Origin: Verrucosispora sioxanthis
GTDB lineage: Bacteria > Actinomycetota > Actinomycetes > Mycobacteriales > Micromonosporaceae
Direction: 5' to 3'
Length of the DNA stretch: 64,000 nucleotides
Assembly: GCF_010560025.1 (NCBI RefSeq)
Contig: NZ_SAIY01000009.1
Span: forward strand, 234,994 to 298,993
Made by a program: the position numbers and the translations under genes. Shown here one piece after another: positions 1-7,766 of the stretch. How positions within the stretch are numbered: position 1 is the first letter of the stretch; each line of letters starts with the position of its first letter. A model generated the notes under the pieces. The model did not search any database. It worked only from the letters and a program-made list of their open reading frames with translations, and was not told the DNA's origin.

Positions 1-83
1 TCCCCTCGGTGATCCTGAAGACCGTCATCGTCGTCTTCGGCACCGTGATCGGCACCTATCTCCTCTGGCGCGCCCTGTCCTGA
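1..83 (+). CDS. C-terminus of an integral membrane protein (cut by window start)
   Basis: An open frame enters from the left edge and stops at TGA 81-83. The 26 visible residues are almost entirely hydrophobic (a TVIVVFGTVIGTYLLW-like stretch) and end in a short RALS tail, so this is a C-terminal membrane helix. The family cannot be identified from this fragment. The gene converges on the RNase H gene, with a long hairpin between them. Confidence 0.5.
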   Translation, partial: PSVILKTVIVVFGTVIGTYLLWRALS

Positions 84-88
84 GCCCG

Positions 89-157
89 CGATCTTGCACT
101 TCCCGACCCCGCGAATCGGGCATCAGTTACCTTTCGGCGACCAAAGGTGCAAGATCG
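89..157. terminator. Nested inverted repeat at a convergent junction
   Basis: An 11-bp perfect inverted repeat (CGATCTTGCAC at 89-99, its complement at 147-157) encloses a second 6-bp stem (ACCTTT 130-135 / AAAGGT 143-148). It lies between two convergent genes and is symmetric, so a bidirectional terminator is likely. There is no T-tract, as is common in high-GC actinobacteria. GATCTTGCAC-type palindromes may recur across Micromonospora intergenic regions, but that is recollection and not shown here. Confidence 0.6.
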
Positions 158-184
158 GCGAGGCGAGGGCGACGGGGAGGCGGG

Positions 185-1393
185 TCAGAGGGAAGAGAGG
201 TGGGCGGTTTCGTTGACGGAGCGGACCGCGACGCCGCCGTCGGGCCAGCGGTCCAGCACCGACACACCGGCCGCGTCGAGGTAGAGGCGGTGCAGGAAGG
301 AGTCGGTGGCGGCGAGCGCGTCGCGCAGCATCAGCTTGATCGGCGAGACGTGCGAGACCACCACGACGGTCTGCCCCGGGTACGCGTCGAGCAGCCGACG
401 CACCACCCGGGCGCACCGTTCGGCGACCGCGGCGAAGGACTCGCCGTCCGGCGGAGCCACCCGGGTGGAGGCGAGCCAGGCGTCGAGTTCACCGGTCCAG
501 CCCTCGCGTACCTCGGCGAAGGTGCGCCCCTCCCAGGCACCGAAGTCGCATTCGATGAGTTCGTCGTCGCGGCGTACCGGCAGGTCGCCGAGGGCGGTGG
601 CGATCGCTTCGGCGGTCGCCACGCAGCGGGACAGCGGTGAGCTGACCACTGCCACGGCGTCCGGCGCGAGCGCGGCCAGCCGCGCGGCGGTGGCCCGCAC
701 CTGGGCCTGCCCCTTGCCGCTGAGCGGGATGTCGCCGCGACCGGAGTAGCGGCCCTGCTCGGTGTACTCGGTCTCGCCGTGCCGCACCAGGATGAGCCGG
801 GTGGCGGTGAAGCTTGGCCGGGGCTCCCAGGACACCGGTGCGCTGGTCAGGTCGGCGCCCGGTGACTCGGCCCGGGCGGCGACCTCGGCGGCACCGCCAC
901 CGGCGGGCTCCGGGCCGCCGAGGCGGCGCGGCGGCTCGACCAGGCGGGGTGGCTCGACGGTCGGCGTGGCGACGCCGGAGGCGGCCGCGGCGTCCATCGC
1001 GGCGTTGGCGAGGGCGTCGGCGTGGGTGTTGCGTTCCCGGGGGATCCAGCTGAACCGTACGGCGGTGAAGCCGCCGACCAGTTGGGCGGCCTCGGCGGCC
1101 AGCGGGCGCAGGCCCGGGTGCTTGATCTGCCAGCGGCCGCACATCTGCTCGACCACCAGCTTCGAGTCCATCCGGACCTCGACCTCGTCGGCACCGAGCT
1201 CGGCGGCGGCGGCAAGGCCGGCGATCAGTCCCCGGTACTCGGCGACGTTGTTGGTGGCGGTGCCGATCGCCTCGCTCCGCTCGGCCAGCACCTCGCCGGT
1301 GGCGGCGTCGCGCAGCACCGCGCCGTATCCGGCCGGTCCGGGGTTGCCCCGGGATCCACCGTCGGCCTCCACGAGCACCGTCCGGGGGGCCAC
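185..1393 (-). CDS. Bifunctional RNase HI / histidine (acid) phosphatase
   Basis: 402 residues, two domains. Residues 4-134 are an RNase HI fold with catalytic acids D11 (ADGGSRGNPG), E52 (NNVAEYRG), D76 (MDSKLV) and D126 (THADALAN), so it should degrade RNA in RNA:DNA hybrids. A Pro/Ala/Gly-rich linker (about 136-195) leads to a phosphoglycerate-mutase-like phosphatase with LVRHGE at 202-207 (H205 the phospho-acceptor) and a second conserved His in VVSHVSP. The architecture matches M. tuberculosis Rv2228c, whose phosphatase half acts on alpha-ribazole phosphate (family knowledge). GTG start 3 nt after the stop of the upstream zinc-ribbon gene, no clear SD, so probably translationally coupled. 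Confidence 0.93.
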   Translation of the reverse strand: MAPRTVLVEADGGSRGNPGPAGYGAVLRDAATGEVLAERSEAIGTATNNVAEYRGLIAGLAAAAELGADEVEVRMDSKLVVEQMCGRWQIKHPGLRPLAAEAAQLVGGFTAVRFSWIPRERNTHADALANAAMDAAAASGVATPTVEPPRLVEPPRRLGGPEPAGGGAAEVAARAESPGADLTSAPVSWEPRPSFTATRLILVRHGETEYTEQGRYSGRGDIPLSGKGQAQVRATAARLAALAPDAVAVVSSPLSRCVATAEAIATALGDLPVRRDDELIECDFGAWEGRTFAEVREGWTGELDAWLASTRVAPPDGESFAAVAERCARVVRRLLDAYPGQTVVVVSHVSPIKLMLRDALAATDSFLHRLYLDAAGVSVLDRWPDGGVAVRSVNETAHLSSL

Positions 1394-1396
1394 CGG

Positions 1397-2134
1397 CTAC
1401 AGCCCGGACTCGTTGGTGCGGACCATGATCCGGCGACATTCCTCGCAGCGGACCACGTCGTCGGGGTCGGTCTTGCGGATGCGGGCCAGGTCGGCACCGG
1501 AAAGCTCGATCCGGCATCCGCCGCAGCGGCCGGCGGTCAGCAGCGCCGCACCGAGTCCGGTGTCGGTGCGGATCCGGTCGTAGAGCTGCACCAGATCGGC
1601 GGGCAGGTCGTTGGCGAGGGGCTGCCGAGCGGAGCGCTTGAACTCCTCCTCGCGACCGATCTCGGCGAGGCTGTCGTCGCGCCGCTGCTCGGTGGCGGCC
1701 CGCCGTTCCCGCACCTCGGCCAGCCGCTGCTCCACGCCGTCCAGCACCGACTGGGCGGTCTCCCGCTGCTCCATCAGCTCCAGCTCGGCGTCCTCCAGGT
1801 CGCTCTGCCGGCGGTTGAGGGAGGCCAGCTCGTGCTGGAGCGCCTCCAGTTCACGGGCCGGGCCGGTGCCGGCGGCCAGCCGGTCCTCGTCCTTGGTCTT
1901 GCGCGCCCGGACCTGATCGACGTCCTTCTCCAGCCGGGCGATGTCGCGGTCCAGGTCGTCGACCGCCACCTGGGCGCGGACCCGCTCGTCCTCCAGGGCG
2001 GACAACTCCCGGGCGAGGGCTTCCAGCTCGGCCCGTTCGGGCAACGACCGACGCCGGTGGGCGAGCTGTGCGAGGGCGGTGTCGATCGCCTGGAGATCGA
2101 GCAGGCGGCGCTGGACCTGGGGGTCAGCCTTCAC
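1397..2134 (-). CDS. Zinc-ribbon (C4-type) coiled-coil protein
   Basis: 245 residues. About residues 10-190 are Glu/Arg/Leu-rich heptads forming a long coiled-coil hairpin. The C-terminus carries a four-Cys zinc ribbon, CGGC at 204-207 and CEEC at 230-233. This is the actinobacterial Rv2229c family, conserved next to the RNase H/phosphatase and Nif3 genes. Biochemical role unknown; nucleic-acid or protein binding is suggested by the ribbon. GTG start at 2134 chosen because AAGGAG lies 7 nt upstream; it overlaps the end of the Nif3-like gene by 11 bp. A longer in-frame reading to 2443 exists but merely overlaps the Nif3 gene. Confidence 0.85.
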   Translation of the reverse strand: MKADPQVQRRLLDLQAIDTALAQLAHRRRSLPERAELEALARELSALEDERVRAQVAVDDLDRDIARLEKDVDQVRARKTKDEDRLAAGTGPARELEALQHELASLNRRQSDLEDAELELMEQRETAQSVLDGVEQRLAEVRERRAATEQRRDDSLAEIGREEEFKRSARQPLANDLPADLVQLYDRIRTDTGLGAALLTAGRCGGCRIELSGADLARIRKTDPDDVVRCEECRRIMVRTNESGL

Positions 2135-3025
2135 GGTCGGGCTCCTTGTCGTCCGCTGCGGGTTCGTCCGGCGTGCGTTCGTCGGGGTGCGGTGCGGCGG
2201 CGTGCACGGTCCACGGGTCGGTGTCCAGGTCGGACACCAGGGTGTCGACGCCGGGCGCGGTCCGCAGCAGCGCCGCGAGGTCGTCCAGCCACGGCCGTTC
2301 GGTGGCCCAGTGGGTGGCGTCGAGCAACGCCGGCCCCCCGGTGGCGAGGTGTTCGCCGGCCGGGTGGTGGCGCAGATCCGAGGTGAGGTAGGCGTCCACC
2401 CCGGCCGCGGTGGCGTCGGCCAGGAAACTGTCCCCGGCGCCACCGCAGACCGCCAGGGTACGCACCGTGCGGTCCGGATCGCCCGCGGCGCGCACCCCGG
2501 CGGCGGTGGCCGGCAGTACGGTGGCGGCCCGGCGGGCCAGTGCGGCCAGGGTCAGCGGCTGCGGCAGCCGGCCGATCCGGCCGGCGCCCCGCCCCTCCCC
2601 TCGGCGGGCGTGCCCGGGCGGGCGGGTCGCAGCGGGCCCAGGTCGAGCAGGCCGAGGCGGGCGGCGAGGGCGTCGGACACGCCCGGGGCGGCCACGTCGG
2701 CGTTGGTGTGCGCGACGTACAGCGCGACATCGGCCTTGATCAGCTGGTGGACGATGCGGCCCTTGTAGGTCGTCGGCGCCACCGACGACACCCCGCGCAA
2801 CAGCAGTGGATGATGCGAGATGATCATGTCGACGCCCGCGTCGAGCGCCTCCGCGACCGTCTCGGGGACCACGTCCACGACGCAGAGGATCCGGCGTACC
2901 GGGGCGGACGGTTCACCGAGCACCAGGCCGACCCGGTCCCACTCCTCGGCCCAGGCCGGCGGGTAGTGCCGCGCCACCTCGGCCACCACGTCGGCGACGG
3001 TCGGTACGGCTGCGGTTGTGCTCAC
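2124..3025 (-). pseudogene. Nif3-like dinuclear metal center hexameric protein, one frameshift
   Basis: The N-terminal half (GTG 3025 to about 2600) reads as Nif3/YbgI family: EEWDRVGLVLGE, DVVPETVAEAL, ISHHPLLLRG (metal-binding HH) and VAHTNADVA. The frame then runs to a stop near 2552. The C-terminal half, with CGGAGDSFL and YLTSDLRHHPAGEH (second metal-binding HH), continues in another frame to TGA 2124-2126. Restoring one base in the G/C-rich stretch at about 2585-2602 joins both halves into about 300 residues, normal for the family. All metal ligands are present, so a sequencing error is at least as likely as real inactivation. Orthologue of Rv2230c by position. An alternative GTG start lies at 3052. 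Confidence 0.8.
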
Positions 3026-3221
3026 GGCCGGTGAGCTTACCGGCGTCAGCACTTCTACCGGACGTCACCCGGCCACACCACGCCTCGGTCCGGGCCGCGT
3101 CGACACCGCTGACCCGGCCACGGGCGAACGCCCGGGCCGGGTCGTGGATGCTCCGGCGGCCGGTCCCGGTTGTCGCGCGGGGCCAGGTCCGGACCGGAGC
3201 TCGTCAACTGTGGGCTGCCGC

Positions 3222-3794
3222 TCAACCGGTCCGGCAGAGATGGTCACGCACGGCGGTCAGCGGCAGCGCCCAGGGGAAGGTGTGCTGGTGCCGCTCACCC
3301 GTGCCCGGCGGATGCAGCGGGTAGACGTCGTCGCCGAAGAGCACGCTCACTCCCCACTCGGAGAGCCGGGCGAGGCCGGCCCGGAAGGCCGGATGGGCGG
3401 CCATCGCCGCGTTCGTGTACGGCACGGCCACCAGCGGTATCCCCCGACCCTGGGCCTCCACCAGCAGCCCCAGGGCGAGGGTGTCGGCGATGCCGGCCAC
3501 CCATTTGTTCACGGTGTTGACCGTGGCCGGGCAGACGATCATTGCATCGGCGGTGGGCAGCACGTCGGGGTCGCCCGGGTTCTTGTAGTGGGTGCGTACC
3601 GGGTGGCCGGTCTGACGGGCCAGTGCGGTGCGATCGACGAACTTGGCGCCGTCGGGCGTGGTGATCACGCAGACGTCCCAGCCGTCCTGCTGGGCCAGGT
3701 CGACGAGCCGGCCCACGTCTCGGGCCAGCGGCGAGCCACAGGCGATGATGTAGAGCACCTGGCGGTGCCCGTCGTGGCGGTGCGAACCGGTCAT
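3222..3794 (-). CDS. Flavoprotein of the HFCD (PPC-decarboxylase-like) family
   Basis: 190 residues. Rossmann-like flavoprotein fold: N-terminal VLYIIACGSPLA, a middle PATVNTVNKWVAGIADTLA segment typical of HFCD flavin binding, and VAVPYTNAAMAAHPAF. Related proteins (CoaC, EpiD, Dfp) bind FMN and decarboxylate cysteine-containing substrates. This short stand-alone actinobacterial form has no assigned substrate and lacks a CoaB domain. It starts 13 nt after the XRE regulator gene, so the two form an operon. Confidence 0.82.
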   Translation of the reverse strand: MTGSHRHDGHRQVLYIIACGSPLARDVGRLVDLAQQDGWDVCVITTPDGAKFVDRTALARQTGHPVRTHYKNPGDPDVLPTADAMIVCPATVNTVNKWVAGIADTLALGLLVEAQGRGIPLVAVPYTNAAMAAHPAFRAGLARLSEWGVSVLFGDDVYPLHPPGTGERHQHTFPWALPLTAVRDHLCRTG

Positions 3795-3807
3795 GCCGGC
3801 TCCGAGG

Positions 3808-5037
3808 TCATACTCCTACTCCCATGTGCTCAGCCAACTCCGCGATCGGAGAAGGCGGCGCACCACGTGTGCGACGAAGCACGTCCGACATCACCTCGTG
3901 GGCGATCGGGCGGCAGCGGATCTCGGACGGCGCCAGGCGGTCACCGCGCAGCAGCATCTCCCCGGCATTTGCGACATCGCCGATCAGGGCGTAGCCCCGG
4001 GCCAGGTCCAGCAGGTGGTGCGCCCGGCGTTCGGGCAGCATCGCGTCGAACGGCGCCGGCTGGATCCGCTGGCGGTGCACCTCGACGGCCCGCCCGCCGT
4101 CGCCGAGTTCGACGGCGGCCGCCGCCCGGTGCAGTTCCACGTTCGTCGGCCCGAACGAGGTCCAGTAGTGGTTCTGGTCGCCGCCCAGCTCGATCGCGGC
4201 CGCGTGCGCCCCGTCGAGCAGGTCCTCCACGGTGGCGGTGTCGCCGATGCGGGAGGCGGCCATCGCGCCCTGCAGCAGCAGCATCCCGTAGACGGACAGG
4301 CGTTCGGGACGGCTGTCGTTGCCGCCGCCCGGAGCGAGCTGGTTGGCGATCCGCACGTTCAGCTCCAGCGCCGGCCGGGGCCGACCCATCGCCACCAACG
4401 CGTTGCAGACCCGGGTGGTGGCGACCCCGGCGAGCAGTGGGTCGTCGGCGCGTTGCGCGACGGCGATGGAACGGTCGGCGGCGAGCCAGGCGAGGTCGCA
4501 CTCGCCGAGCTTGCGCAGCACCGAGGAGGCGAGCTGGTAAACCTGCCCGAGCAGGTGGGCGGCGCGCTGGGCCTGGTCACCGCCGTACACGGCGTCGGCC
4601 GCCTGGGCGTCGCGGAGCAGCTTCGGCAGGGCCCGGGTGAGCATCCCGTAGCGGCCGTACTGGTAGGTCAGCCAGGCGTGGGTGACCGCCTTGCTCATGT
4701 CGGCCAGTGGCGGCGGGCTCGGTGCGGCGTCGAAGTACGCGCTTATCGAGTCGTACCGCTCCAGGGCGGCCCGGATCTCCTCGACCTCGAACTGTTCGAT
4801 GCAGTTGAGCGCGTCGGTGCGCCGCTCCGGGTCCTTGCCGAGCAGCAGTTGCACGTCCATCTGGAGGATGTCGGCGATCTCGTAGAGCACGGAGAACTTG
4901 TCCAGTCGCCGGACGCCCCGCTCGATCTTGTCGACCCAGCTCTTCGACTTGCCCAACCGGTCGGCGAACACCTGCTGCGACATCTTGCGCCGGCCGCGCC
5001 AGTAGGCCACCCGCCGCCCGATGGGTAGCTCGTCCAT
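3808..5037 (-). CDS. XRE-family helix-turn-helix regulator with long helical-repeat domain
   Basis: 409 residues. An N-terminal Cro/C1-type HTH (about 5-62: GRRVAYWRGRRKMSQQVFADRLG then SKSWVDKIERG) is followed by about 330 Ala/Leu/Arg-rich residues resembling TPR-like sensor domains. Such proteins are numerous in Streptomyces and Micromonospora as repressors of adjacent operons. It is first in an operon with the flavoprotein and diverges from the prim-pol gene across a 250-bp region, so autoregulation or control of the divergent gene is plausible but not shown. Effector unknown. Confidence 0.85.
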   Translation of the reverse strand: MDELPIGRRVAYWRGRRKMSQQVFADRLGKSKSWVDKIERGVRRLDKFSVLYEIADILQMDVQLLLGKDPERRTDALNCIEQFEVEEIRAALERYDSISAYFDAAPSPPPLADMSKAVTHAWLTYQYGRYGMLTRALPKLLRDAQAADAVYGGDQAQRAAHLLGQVYQLASSVLRKLGECDLAWLAADRSIAVAQRADDPLLAGVATTRVCNALVAMGRPRPALELNVRIANQLAPGGGNDSRPERLSVYGMLLLQGAMAASRIGDTATVEDLLDGAHAAAIELGGDQNHYWTSFGPTNVELHRAAAAVELGDGGRAVEVHRQRIQPAPFDAMLPERRAHHLLDLARGYALIGDVANAGEMLLRGDRLAPSEIRCRPIAHEVMSDVLRRTRGAPPSPIAELAEHMGVGV

Positions 5038-5287
5038 CTCCCCAGTCCTCCCCTTGCTGGAGCCCTGGCCGGGGGCCGGGGGCCGTTCAGTGGGCGCGGC
5101 GATCCGTCCGTATCTCAGGTTTCCGCTGGTCGCACAGGAGGTGCGTCAGCCGTCCGGCCGAACCTCGTACTTTTCGTGCAAGTTGCATCGGCCACTTTGT
5201 CAAACAGAACGACGACGGGCTGCGGCAGTGACGGGTCTCGACGTACGAGCTGACGCCGGCCGGGCGCGGCGAGGGGAGATGACACCA

Positions 5288-5959
5288 ATGTGGGGGAATG
5301 TCGGACCGCACGTGGCGCGTCTGTCGCCGTTGGAACGGGTACGACTGCGCCGGGTCGCCGTGCGCTACGCCCTGCACGGGTGGGCGGTGACCCCGGGTGC
5401 CTGCCTGGCGCGGAGCCGCTTCGTCTGCGGCCGGGCCGGCTGCCCGACGGTCGGCTGCCACCCCGCCCTGGAGGACTGGGAGCACGCGGCCAGCACCGAT
5501 CCGGCGCGGGTGGCCACCTGGTGGCGGTCCCGGCCGCACGGCCTGCTGCTGCCCACCGGCCGCTCCTTCGACGTGCTGGAGATCCCCGCCCACCTGGGTC
5601 GGCTGGTCCTGGACGCGGTGCGCGTGCACCCGGTCGGCCCGGGGGTACGCGGACCGGTGCTGGTCACCCCGACCGGACGGTGGATGTTCCTGGTCCGCCC
5701 CGGCGACCCGTTGCGGCCGGAACTGGAGCACTGCTTCGACGTGGTCCTGCACGGTCGCGGCTCCTGGGTCGCGGCGCCACCGACCCGGCTGCCCGAGGGA
5801 CAGGTCCGCTGGGCGGTCGCACCGGAGCAGGCCCGGTGGCAGCTACCGGATGCCTACCTGGTGCAGAACACAGTTGTCGAGGCGCTGCGTTCCACCGGCG
5901 CGACGCTCACCTCGGCCCTGGTCCCCGGCCAGCTGCCGCTGCCCCGCCGGGGCCGCTGA
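5288..5959 (+). CDS. Short bifunctional DNA primase/polymerase (prim-pol) domain protein
   Basis: 223 residues from ATG 5288, preferred over ATG 5279 because GGGGAG at 5273-5278 is spaced 9 nt from it. Recognisable prim-pol N-domain features: YALHGWAVTPGA, CGRAGCPTVGCHPA (Cys-rich loop), ATWWRSRPHGLLLPTG, SFDVLEIPAHLG and a C-terminal LPDAYLVQNTVVEAL. Prim-pol enzymes synthesise primers in mobile-element replication, but this actinobacterial stand-alone form has no helicase or partner replication genes here. The usual DxD acid pair appears only as FDVLEIP, so catalytic activity is uncertain. Divergent from the XRE regulator. Confidence 0.75.
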   Translation: MWGNVGPHVARLSPLERVRLRRVAVRYALHGWAVTPGACLARSRFVCGRAGCPTVGCHPALEDWEHAASTDPARVATWWRSRPHGLLLPTGRSFDVLEIPAHLGRLVLDAVRVHPVGPGVRGPVLVTPTGRWMFLVRPGDPLRPELEHCFDVVLHGRGSWVAAPPTRLPEGQVRWAVAPEQARWQLPDAYLVQNTVVEALRSTGATLTSALVPGQLPLPRRGR

Positions 5960-6373
5960 GGCGGATGACCCACGGTCCGACGCGCCGGCAGCGAGACCCG
6001 GACGGACCGGCGCTCGTTGCACCCTTCGACGGCGCGTCCGCGCCGGGAGCGGGGATGCGATGTCCACCGGCGACACCAGGCACCACCTGGGCGGAGCAGA
6101 GCCGCCCCGGCGACACCGGCCCGGCCACCGCTGGGGGCCACGCGTCCCCGGGCGCCCGACCCGGCCGTCCGCGACCGACCGGGTCCCGCCCGGCCATCAT
6201 CCACCGCCCGGCCCGCTGGCCCTGACCCGAAGCCAGGTCCCGGCCACACCTCGCCCGACCAGGTCGACCCGCGCGGCCCGCCTCCGTGGCCGTCGAGATG
6301 GTCTCCGACCGGCGTGTCGACTGCCGTGACTGTCACGGACACCCGGCTGCCGCACGGCTGGGGGTCGGTCCGG
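5960..6373. other. 414-bp intergenic region without supported gene
   Basis: It lies between the prim-pol gene and the end of the apbE gene (convergent). Open frames exist on both strands, but they are Arg/Pro/Gly-rich with no recognisable motif or convincing SD. No strong hairpin was found. Treated as non-coding. Confidence 0.4.
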
Positions 6374-7147
6374 CTAGTCGGTGAGCGGCAGGTTTGTGGA
6401 GTGCAGGCACCGGGCGTCGTCGGTGACCACCGCGTGCTGGTAGCCGGGCAGCCGATCCAGCCAGCCGATCCCGGCCACGCCCATGGCCACGGCCGCGGTG
6501 GCGTACGCGTCGGCCAGCCCGAGGTCGTGCCCGACCACCGTCACCGACCGCAGGCCCCGGGCGGGGGTGCCACGGCGCGGATCCCGCACGTGGTGGCCGC
6601 GTTCGTAGACACCCGACGTGGCGACCGCGAGGTCCGTCCCGCTGAGCACCAGACAGACCGCCGACGGGTTCCAGGGATGCCGCACACCGATCCGCCACGG
6701 CAGCCCGGTCGACGAATGCCCCCGCACCCGGACGTCACCACCGGCGTTGAGGCAGTGGTTGTCGGCACCGGCCGCACGCAACCGATCCGAGGCCACCTGG
6801 ACCGCCCAACCCTTGACGTACCCGGACGGGTCCAGCCCGCCGGTGGCGTACGCGTCGAAGAAGCCGTCGGTGGCGTCCCACAGGTCGGCGCAGCGTTCCA
6901 TCACCCGGCGCAGGTCGGCGGACGCCTCGGAGAGCAGCAGCTCGCCCCGGTCGAAGCGGCACACCTCGCTGTCCGGCTGATACGTGCTGAACCTCGCGTC
7001 CACCTCCCGTAGCCAGGCGAACACCTCGTCGGCCAACGTGGCCAGCTCGGTCGCGGGCCGATCGTCGGCGATGTCCAGACTGACCGGCGTACCCATGACG
7101 TGTTCGACGCGGCGCAGTCCGGGCCGGATCGAACTCGCGGCGCTCAT
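6374..7147 (-). CDS. apbE: FAD:protein FMN transferase (ApbE family)
   Basis: 257 residues. ApbE hallmarks: VMGTPVSLDIA near the N-terminus, VDARFSTYQPDSEV, the GGLDPSGYVKGWAV segment, CLNAGGDVRVRG, IGVRHPWN and the C-terminal SVTVVGHDLGLADAYATAAVAMG metal/FAD-binding block. ApbE enzymes transfer FMN from FAD to a Thr/Ser of a target protein; the obvious target is the upstream-encoded FMN-binding protein. No signal peptide is visible, so it probably acts in the cytoplasm. The ATG overlaps the stop of the FMN-binding gene by 4 bp. Last gene of a five-gene operon. Confidence 0.92.
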   Translation of the reverse strand: MSAASSIRPGLRRVEHVMGTPVSLDIADDRPATELATLADEVFAWLREVDARFSTYQPDSEVCRFDRGELLLSEASADLRRVMERCADLWDATDGFFDAYATGGLDPSGYVKGWAVQVASDRLRAAGADNHCLNAGGDVRVRGHSSTGLPWRIGVRHPWNPSAVCLVLSGTDLAVATSGVYERGHHVRDPRRGTPARGLRSVTVVGHDLGLADAYATAAVAMGVAGIGWLDRLPGYQHAVVTDDARCLHSTNLPLTD

Positions 7148-7752
7148 CGCGCCCGGTCGATGGCAGCCTGCAACGACCGTTGGTAGGACTCGCTGGTCGC
7201 GGTCGCCCCGGAGACGGTGTCCAGGTCGGCGCTCTGCCGCTGCACCACGAGTCCCGCGGTGCCGCTGTACCGATCGTCCACCTGGCTGCTGCGTTGGTCG
7301 GACTGGGCGGTGCGCTCCGGTAGTTCGAGCGCCTCCGCGTCCACGATCCGGGCGCCGTCCAGCGAGATCGCCACCTGCACGTTGCCGAACTCGTTGCTGA
7401 CCACGGGCCCGACGACACGACGGACCGCGGGTTGCGGGGCGGCGGTGCTGGGTCGTGCCGCCGGTGGCTTCTTCGTGGCGTCGCTCGACGGGCCGGCACG
7501 GCCGGCAGATGGGCTCGCCGTTTTCCGGCCGGGCTCTGCCGACCTGCTGGTACGCGGTCGCGGACTCGCGGTGGCGGTCGCCTCGGCTGGTTCGGCGGTC
7601 GGCTCGGCTGCCGTCGTCGACTCCCCGGCGCCGGATGTCGCCGGCGCGGGTACCTGCTGGGCCACCGTGCTGGTGTCCGGTGCCGCCTTGAGCACCACCA
7701 GAGCGGTGGTGCTGGCCGCCAGGCCGCTGATTGCGAACAGCGCACGACGCAT
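7144..7752 (-). CDS. Exported FMN-binding domain protein (ApbE substrate)
   Basis: 202 residues from ATG 7752, chosen because GAGAGGG lies 9 nt upstream; ATG 7770, overlapping the previous stop as ATGA, is the alternative. An N-terminal hydrophobic signal/anchor (ALFAISGLAASTTALVVL) is followed by about 80 residues of Thr/Ala/Pro/Ser-rich linker, then an FMN-binding domain (NEFGNVQVAISLDGARIVDAEAL). It ends in DTVSGATATS, the ApbE flavinylation motif, with Thr184 the expected FMN attachment site. The domain should lie outside the membrane and act as a covalent flavin electron carrier between the neighbouring reductase and an unknown acceptor. Confidence 0.9.
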   Translation of the reverse strand: MRRALFAISGLAASTTALVVLKAAPDTSTVAQQVPAPATSGAGESTTAAEPTAEPAEATATASPRPRTSRSAEPGRKTASPSAGRAGPSSDATKKPPAARPSTAAPQPAVRRVVGPVVSNEFGNVQVAISLDGARIVDAEALELPERTAQSDQRSSQVDDRYSGTAGLVVQRQSADLDTVSGATATSESYQRSLQAAIDRAR

Positions 7753-7766
7753 GCGGCGATGCCCTC

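Noticed and set aside
1397..2443. Longer version of the zinc-ribbon protein (start at 2443)
   Set aside because: The extension overlaps the Nif3 coding sequence and is Pro/Thr-rich without homology; GTG 2134 has a good SD.
5960..6373. Several open frames on both strands in the gap before apbE
   Set aside because: No convincing SD, no motifs, Arg/Pro-rich composition; treated as intergenic.
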